In this document: one piece after another, positions 6,083-10,241 of the stretch | Layout of the letters: every line of letters starts with the position of its first letter | Position numbering within the stretch: the stretch's first letter is position 1 | NCBI GenBank assembly: GCA_020629895.1 | Contig: JAHDCM010000092.1 | Location: forward strand, 1-10,241 | Direction: 5' to 3' | Length of the DNA stretch: 10,241 nucleotides | From: Bacteroidota bacterium | GTDB taxonomy: Bacteria > Bacteroidota > Bacteroidia > Chitinophagales > UBA2359 | Position numbers and translations under genes: made by a program | Notes under the pieces: generated by a model | Told to the model about the DNA's origin: nothing | The model's database searches: none | What the model saw: the letters and a program-made list of their open reading frames with translations, nothing else

Positions 6083-7420
6083 CTAATAATTAAAAATGGT
6101 CTTCATCAAGGACTTTTTGGCTTTTAGTTGCACCTTGTTATTAGGAAACTGTTGATTGTAAGCTTTTATAATGTTTGGTTCATGTGCTTCAAAAAACTCA
6201 GGATCGAAATTAGCGGCTCTAAGGTGTGTCATAAAATAGGCGAGGTCTTGTTTTTCTAATAGCCATTGCTCGCACACATCATGGCGCATTCTAAAACCGA
6301 AATTATTAAGTCCCTTTACTTGTTGTGTCTTTTTATCAAACACGATTTTTAAGCAGATACGTCCATTGGGATGCTCCCAGTAAAATTGATCCTCTCCTTC
6401 TTGTAATTTATTCCACACCATGCCATAAGTTTGGTATTCAATATCAAGAAATTTAGCCGAGTTGAACCAAAGTCGTGGGTTGTATGGCTGCTTTTGTCCA
6501 CAAATATTATAGGCTACGGTTGCTCCTTGTCGTTGACCCGTGTACCAAACTTGTTCAATAGGGCGACGACCTGCTAGAGGTTCGCTAAATTGAGCACAGT
6601 CGCCCGCTGCATACACATCAGGTATATTGGTTTCGAGATAGTGATTGACCAAGACTCCTCTAGCCGTTTCAATATTGCTGTTTTCTAGGAAGCTAATGTT
6701 AGGGCTTACGCCTGCAGTTAATCCAACAATCTGGCAAGGAATGGCATCACCTTTATTGGTAATGACAGCTTTGGCACGTCCGTTTTCATCTGGTACCACC
6801 TCTTTTAGTTCGGTAGACAAGCGCAAATCAATGTGATGTTCTTTTATATGATTACTTACGAGTTGTGCTTCTTCTTTGGGAAGTACATTGTCCCAGAATA
6901 GTTGTTCGCGGGCCAAAAGTGTCACCCCAATATTGCGTGTAACAAGCATTTCCGCCAGTTCAATGCCAATTAAGCCCCCGCCTACAATGACGGCATGTTG
7001 GGCATTTTGTGAATTTTTTTCGAGTTGTTGTAAGTCTTGTAAGTTATATAAGCCTTGTACACCTGCTAGGTCTTGTCCTTTCCACCCAAATTTATTGGAT
7101 TTAGAACCTGTTGCGATGACTAGCTTATCGTAGGCAATCGTTTGACCATTATCTAATTGTAGGCTTTTGTTGGTGGTATCAACAGCAGATACATACGCTT
7201 GTAATAGGTCAATGCGGTTTTTTGCCCAAAACCAATTTTCGTAGGGTTGGGTGTGTTTGAGGGTGAGATGCCCCATATAGATGTACATCAGGGCAGTACG
7301 CGAAAAGAAATATTTAGATTCGGCAGAGATGAGGGTAATTTGATGTGTGTCGCTGAGTTTGCGGATAAATCGAGCGCAAGTGACCCCCGTAATTCCATTG
7401 CCAATAATAACGATGTGCAT
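6083..7420 (-). CDS. FAD-dependent NAD(P)H oxidoreductase, NirB-N/rubredoxin-reductase-like
   Basis: A 445-residue pyridine nucleotide-disulfide oxidoreductase fold that should move electrons from NAD(P)H through FAD to a one-electron carrier. The FAD-binding motif IIGNGITG is at 5-12, the ATGS motif at 103-106, the NAD(P) motif VIVGGGLIG at 144-152 and the second FAD motif VYAAGDCAQ at 269-277. No CxxxxC redox-active disulfide is present near the first motif, so it is not a lipoamide or glutathione reductase type. The domain after about residue 320 differs from NirB, and no sirohaem domain is present. The likely partner is the membrane Fe-S protein downstream on the same strand. The C-terminus is Lys-rich (VQLKAKKSLMKTIFNY). 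Its TAG stop ends on the first base of the folded element. The start has no Shine-Dalgarno site but sits just before the FAD motif, as expected. Confidence 0.9.
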   Translation of the reverse strand: MHIVIIGNGITGVTCARFIRKLSDTHQITLISAESKYFFSRTALMYIYMGHLTLKHTQPYENWFWAKNRIDLLQAYVSAVDTTNKSLQLDNGQTIAYDKLVIATGSKSNKFGWKGQDLAGVQGLYNLQDLQQLEKNSQNAQHAVIVGGGLIGIELAEMLVTRNIGVTLLAREQLFWDNVLPKEEAQLVSNHIKEHHIDLRLSTELKEVVPDENGRAKAVITNKGDAIPCQIVGLTAGVSPNISFLENSNIETARGVLVNHYLETNIPDVYAAGDCAQFSEPLAGRRPIEQVWYTGQRQGATVAYNICGQKQPYNPRLWFNSAKFLDIEYQTYGMVWNKLQEGEDQFYWEHPNGRICLKIVFDKKTQQVKGLNNFGFRMRHDVCEQWLLEKQDLAYFMTHLRAANFDPEFFEAHEPNIIKAYNQQFPNNKVQLKAKKSLMKTIFNY

Positions 7421-7694
7421 AAGGCGATTTGAATGTGATGAATTGGGTGATATGATTTTGAAAATACAAAATGTTATCCAAACTGTTTGTAAAGATGTTC
7501 AAATAAACAATAGTTGCTGTATATAGTTTGTCTATGCTGTGACAAATTGGTGAAAGAGTGAGGAAGAGGTGATTAATTGATTGATTGGTGGTGTAGAGAC
7601 GTTTTGTGAAATGTCTGAACAAGAAGAAGCTCCTATTTACGTAATTTACCCTTGTCATTGCTATGTAAAATGCTACCTGTAAATACTACTTATG

Positions 7695-7706
7695 CCCCTA
7701 AAGGGG
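7695..7706. repeat. CCCC-TAAA-GGGG mini hairpin
   Basis: CCCCTAAAGGGG is a perfect 4-bp G+C stem with a 4-nt loop in otherwise A+T-rich DNA. No T-tract follows directly, so I do not call it a terminator. Confidence 0.4.
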
Positions 7707-7752
7707 GGAGTAGTTGCATCATTTTTGTTATAGAAAAGCTCAATGATACGAT

Positions 7753-7812
7753 GGTAAGACTTAGAACCCTATAAGAGATCCTTACCAAGCTGTCAAGTTC
7801 GGGGAATCGAAC
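7753..7812 (+). promoter_or_regulatory. Two adjacent hairpins in the leader of the thioredoxin-like gene
   Basis: GGTAAG (7753-7758) pairs with CTTACC (7781-7786), and inside it CTTA (7760-7763) pairs with TAAG (7772-7775). After 10 nt, GTTCG (7797-7801) pairs with CGAAC (7808-7812) around a 6-nt loop. Both lie within 90 bp of the ATG at 7843 and would be in the mRNA leader if transcription starts near 7740-7760. They could affect translation or RNA stability. No known riboswitch is recognised. Confidence 0.35.
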
Positions 7813-7842
7813 GCTTTACTCACCCCCTTACAATCTCTAATT

Positions 7843-10241
7843 ATGGATAAGAAGAAGTGGCTATCATTGATAGTTCTCCTGTTGTTAATAGTGCCTAGTC
7901 AGTTGATATTGGCACAGCAAGGCCGACAAATGGCCCCTGATATTACACTTCGTGATATAAACCGCGAAATCGTACACCTCCAATCTCTAAGAGGACGTTA
8001 TGTGTTGATTGATTTTTGGACAGCGGCCTCTGTCAATGCAATGCGTTATCAAAATCTGAATCAATTACGTAATAAGTATCAAAATCAAGGTTTTGTAGAT
8101 GGGATGGGTTTTGAAATTTTTAGTGTATCGCTAGATACCGATCCTAATGTATGGTTTGATGCATCTAGGCAACTAAATGTTACTTGGGTCAATGCTTCGG
8201 ATATGCGAGGGCGTAACTCAGCGATTGCACAGATGTTTGGAGTGGTAGAAATTCCAACCTCTTTTTTGATTGATCCACAAGGCATGATTGTGGGAAAAGA
8301 TTATGCACCCGCAGAAATAGATCAATTATTAGCTAGTTTACAAGCGCAATCAAACAATACGCCTAGTTTTACAGGCGGATCAGGTGTTTCAGATCGAGTA
8401 TTTCGAGTAGAGTTGGGACTATTTAACCAAGACCAATTACGCTTCCACGATTTTACACCCATTACACACTTAGGTAAACTAGAAAAAGTACCTGTACAAA
8501 ACAATACGGCAGTAGTAGCGATGTTAGGCCCTTATGATGATGAAGGACAAGCACAACATGTATTAGATGCAGTACTTGCGGCAGGATATGAACGAGCGAG
8601 AATGCTCATTGATTTGAAGAATCGTAAACAGCCTGGCGAGGTGGTTATTGGGGGAGCAGATGTCTTTGCGCCTCCAAGCCCTAGTGTTGCTGATGGTTAT
8701 AATGCCCCTCCACCAGCACCTGTTTATACACCAGTACCAACACCTTCCAATAATTATGGAGAATTTGAAAGTAATATTACCTACAACGAATTTGAAACAC
8801 CTGCTCCAAGAATAGAAAATAATAATAACTACTATCAACCAGGACAGGCTGTGGTAACAACACCAGTGCCTCCAAGTACAACAGGAACGTATAGTTATGA
8901 TACGCCAATCACAACTTATCCGCCTGCTGCTTCTCCTAGTTATAGTACTACAACTTACCCGTCTGCTACCCCCTCAAATCAGGGAGGAACAGGCTACCCG
9001 CCTTCAATGGTTATAACGGCACCGCCTCCATCAACTGCAAGTACTTATGCGCCACCTGGTCATCAAATGACGACTTATCCAACAGATGGAGCCAGTACGA
9101 TAGAGCATATAGGAACAACAGGTGGGGTAAATGCTAGTCAAGAGTACCAGTATGTAACAGAAGCACCTGTTACACAAACGACCAATCATTACCAATTAAA
9201 TCCACAACCTGCTTCCAGTTTTATTTATAGTGCGCCTCCTCCAGCAGGAACGATGGAAGAAGAATTCATTCCTGAAATAGAAATTGCTTATGAGCAAGCA
9301 GATGAATCGGGAGATAATTTTAATAATAGAAATAACGCAAGTTACAGTAGTTCTCCTAATGTAGCATTAGAACCTGCACCTGTTTATCCTAGTGATGACA
9401 GAGGGAGTGTGCAAGTGCCAGATGTGCGTACTGATCGTTATAATGTAGAAGCGACAGTTCCTCCTTCTGTGCCTCAACAAAGTCAAGCAACACCACCACC
9501 AGTTGATAATTGCCGCATTCCCATTTATTATCGAGATGGGATGCCTGTATATGAAGATAAAACAGTAGGACAGGTAAAAGTATATCAACAACCTCCACCT
9601 CCTGGTGAGCTGATAAACACAGCTCCTAATACAGGTAGTTATCAAGAAGATGTAACACCAACAGGTACATTCCCCTGGGAAGGACAGGGGCAAGGGCAAG
9701 CCATGAATCAATATCCATCACAAGCTAATACCTACCAAGCTCCTGCCATGACTGATTATCCGTGGCAAGGACAGGGGCAAGGGCAAGCTATGAATCAATA
9801 TCCATCACAAGCCAATACGTACATGCCTACCGCTACTACTCCTGCATCTAATGATGTAATCAGTACCAATCGTGATGCACTGCCAGTAGGAATCGGGACA
9901 CAGTCTTATACCAAAGATCAACCAGCTATGGGGGGAAATCCAATAGAGTGGGGGACACAGACACCTGATATTGAAACGATTGAAGAAGAACCTTATATCG
10001 GTACGCGTCCGAATGAATATGAAAGACAATTAGAGCAAGGGCAATGGCAAGGGAATGATAGTTATAATTATAATGATCAGCCTTATAATAATGACACATT
10101 TGATTATCCAGCAGATGATGGAGCCGACTTTTCAAATGAGGGAGGCTTTGATGAGATTCCCAATACCGTAAAAGGACAAAAGTACTATCAAAAACGGATT
10201 GCTAAAAAACGGAAGAAGTTGGAGCGAAAGATGAGAAGAAA
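7843..10241 (+). CDS. Secreted thioredoxin-fold/SPOR-like protein with long low-complexity region (partial, runs off window)
   Basis: The frame is open for 799 codons to the window edge with no stop. Residues 1-24 form a signal peptide (MDKKKW, a leucine-rich core, likely cleavage after ILA), so the protein is exported. Residues 30-165 resemble TlpA/AhpC-type thioredoxin folds: APDITLRD near the start, VLIDFW at 54-59 and the cis-proline region VVEIPTSFLIDPQG. The catalytic WCxxC position reads ASVNA (62-66), so both cysteines are lost. Residues 186-263 resemble a SPOR domain of the Bacteroidota type (VFRVELGLF, then VVAMLGPYDDEGQA and AAGYERARML). From about 275 to 780 the chain is rich in Pro, Thr, Tyr, Gln, Asn and Ser with an internal repeat. 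The sequence then becomes very basic (KKRKKLERKMRR) at the edge. C557 is the only cysteine seen. A structural or peptidoglycan-associated role is more likely than redox catalysis; the exact job is unknown. Confidence 0.85.
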   Translation, partial: MDKKKWLSLIVLLLLIVPSQLILAQQGRQMAPDITLRDINREIVHLQSLRGRYVLIDFWTAASVNAMRYQNLNQLRNKYQNQGFVDGMGFEIFSVSLDTDPNVWFDASRQLNVTWVNASDMRGRNSAIAQMFGVVEIPTSFLIDPQGMIVGKDYAPAEIDQLLASLQAQSNNTPSFTGGSGVSDRVFRVELGLFNQDQLRFHDFTPITHLGKLEKVPVQNNTAVVAMLGPYDDEGQAQHVLDAVLAAGYERARMLIDLKNRKQPGEVVIGGADVFAPPSPSVADGYNAPPPAPVYTPVPTPSNNYGEFESNITYNEFETPAPRIENNNNYYQPGQAVVTTPVPPSTTGTYSYDTPITTYPPAASPSYSTTTYPSATPSNQGGTGYPPSMVITAPPPSTASTYAPPGHQMTTYPTDGASTIEHIGTTGGVNASQEYQYVTEAPVTQTTNHYQLNPQPASSFIYSAPPPAGTMEEEFIPEIEIAYEQADESGDNFNNRNNASYSSSPNVALEPAPVYPSDDRGSVQVPDVRTDRYNVEATVPPSVPQQSQATPPPVDNCRIPIYYRDGMPVYEDKTVGQVKVYQQPPPPGELINTAPNTGSYQEDVTPTGTFPWEGQGQGQAMNQYPSQANTYQAPAMTDYPWQGQGQGQAMNQYPSQANTYMPTATTPASNDVISTNRDALPVGIGTQSYTKDQPAMGGNPIEWGTQTPDIETIEEEPYIGTRPNEYERQLEQGQWQGNDSYNYNDQPYNNDTFDYPADDGADFSNEGGFDEIPNTVKGQKYYQKRIAKKRKKLERKMRR
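9670..9822 (+). repeat. 87-bp period coding repeat
   Basis: The 56-bp blocks 9680-9735 and 9767-9822 differ at three positions, all silent third-codon changes. Both encode GQGQGQAMNQYPSQANTY, and the similarity extends upstream (FPWE at 9670, YPWQ at 9757). This is a recent duplication kept at protein level in the low-complexity region. Confidence 0.92.

Larger units (their letters stand above)
5881..6083 (-). repeat. Folded intergenic element of nested inverted repeats (REP/MITE-like)
   Basis: This stretch of about 200 bp fills most of the gap between the two redox genes and is richer in G+C than nearby spacers. On the minus strand it begins GGGCGCATCC (6083-6074) and ends CTATCCCTTGCGC (5893-5881), with GGTCGGGCTATCCGCTT in the middle. 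Three structures are visible. First, a 14-bp perfect inverted repeat at 6018-6031/6062-6075 encloses a further 3-bp and 6-bp stem. Second, a 10-bp stem at 5933-5942/5961-5970 is extended by CGCC/GGCG. Third, outer arms at 5900-5921 and 5983-6002 match at about 17 positions with small gaps. The 5900-5921 arm can also fold on itself. From memory it resembles a dispersed Bacteroidota intergenic repeat class, which I could not verify. There is no reading frame of note and no transposase. A structured RNA or a non-autonomous mobile element is possible. Confidence 0.6.
7421..7842. other. Divergent intergenic region, 422 bp
   Basis: This gap separates the minus-strand oxidoreductase gene from the plus-strand thioredoxin-like gene, so it should hold both promoters. 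I found no full Bacteroidota TTTG/TAnnTTTG promoter. A weak plus-strand candidate is TTTG at 7724-7727 with 19 bp to TACGATGG (7747-7754), which matches the -7 box only partly. Compact hairpins lie at 7695-7706, 7753-7786 and 7797-7812. Small frames in the gap, including a 23-codon one at 7611-7682, look accidental. Confidence 0.6.

Noticed and set aside
7314..7658. 114-codon minus-strand frame overlapping the start of the oxidoreductase gene
   Set aside because: It overlaps the N-terminal coding part of a well-supported gene in another frame, and its composition (His/Tyr/Phe/Ser-rich) is not protein-like.
7611..7682. 23-codon plus-strand frame starting MSEQEEAPIYVIYPCHCY
   Set aside because: It is very short and has no ribosome site or recognisable family. 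Such a frame is expected by chance in a gap of over 400 bp.
7790..7820. tRNA-like T-arm sequence (GTTCG...CGAAC)
   Set aside because: No acceptor stem, D-arm or anticodon arm can be built around it on either strand, and the loop is 6 nt rather than 7.
8085..10135. Several minus-strand frames under the long secreted protein
   Set aside because: They are shadows of the 799-codon plus-strand frame, caused by its biased codon composition. None has a recognisable domain.

Overview
The window looks like chromosomal DNA of a member of the Bacteroidota, possibly a Saprospira/Aureispira-like lineage. The phylum is inferred from protein style (a Bacteroidota-type SPOR-like domain, a NosR/NapH-like Fe-S membrane protein beside a NirB-like flavoprotein), moderately low G+C, and almost no Shine-Dalgarno sequences before starts. 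The finer placement is a guess. No rRNA, tRNA, CRISPR array or transposase gene is visible.

Layout. Positions 96-1556 (+) encode the small subunit of glutamate synthase (gltD). A short lysine-rich lipoprotein of unknown function with an internal repeat follows at 1663-2319 (+). A regulatory stretch with repeated GTCATT words and a possible sigma-54-like promoter (2411-2546) leads into grpE (2587-3165, +) and dnaJ (3193-4338, +), co-chaperones of DnaK. A strong bidirectional hairpin terminator (4362-4388) separates dnaJ from a convergent minus-strand pair. That pair, in transcription order, is an FAD/NAD(P)H oxidoreductase (7420-6083) and a polytopic membrane protein with two 4Fe-4S clusters and extra cysteine motifs (5843-4407). 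Together they look like an electron-transfer module that passes NAD(P)H electrons to a membrane iron-sulfur protein.

The gap between the two redox genes (5881-6083) is filled by a strongly folded, more G+C-rich element of about 200 bp made of nested inverted repeats. It starts on the last base of the oxidoreductase stop codon. It resembles a class of dispersed Bacteroidota intergenic repeats that I remember but could not look up.

A divergent intergenic region of about 420 bp (7421-7842) carries small hairpins near its right end. From 7843 to the window edge runs one open frame (799 codons, no stop): a secreted protein with a signal peptide, a thioredoxin/TlpA-like domain that has lost both catalytic cysteines, a SPOR-like domain, about 500 residues of Pro/Thr/Tyr/Gln/Asn-rich low-complexity sequence with an 87-bp repeat, and the start of a very basic tail. 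The most unusual items are this protein and the folded element.
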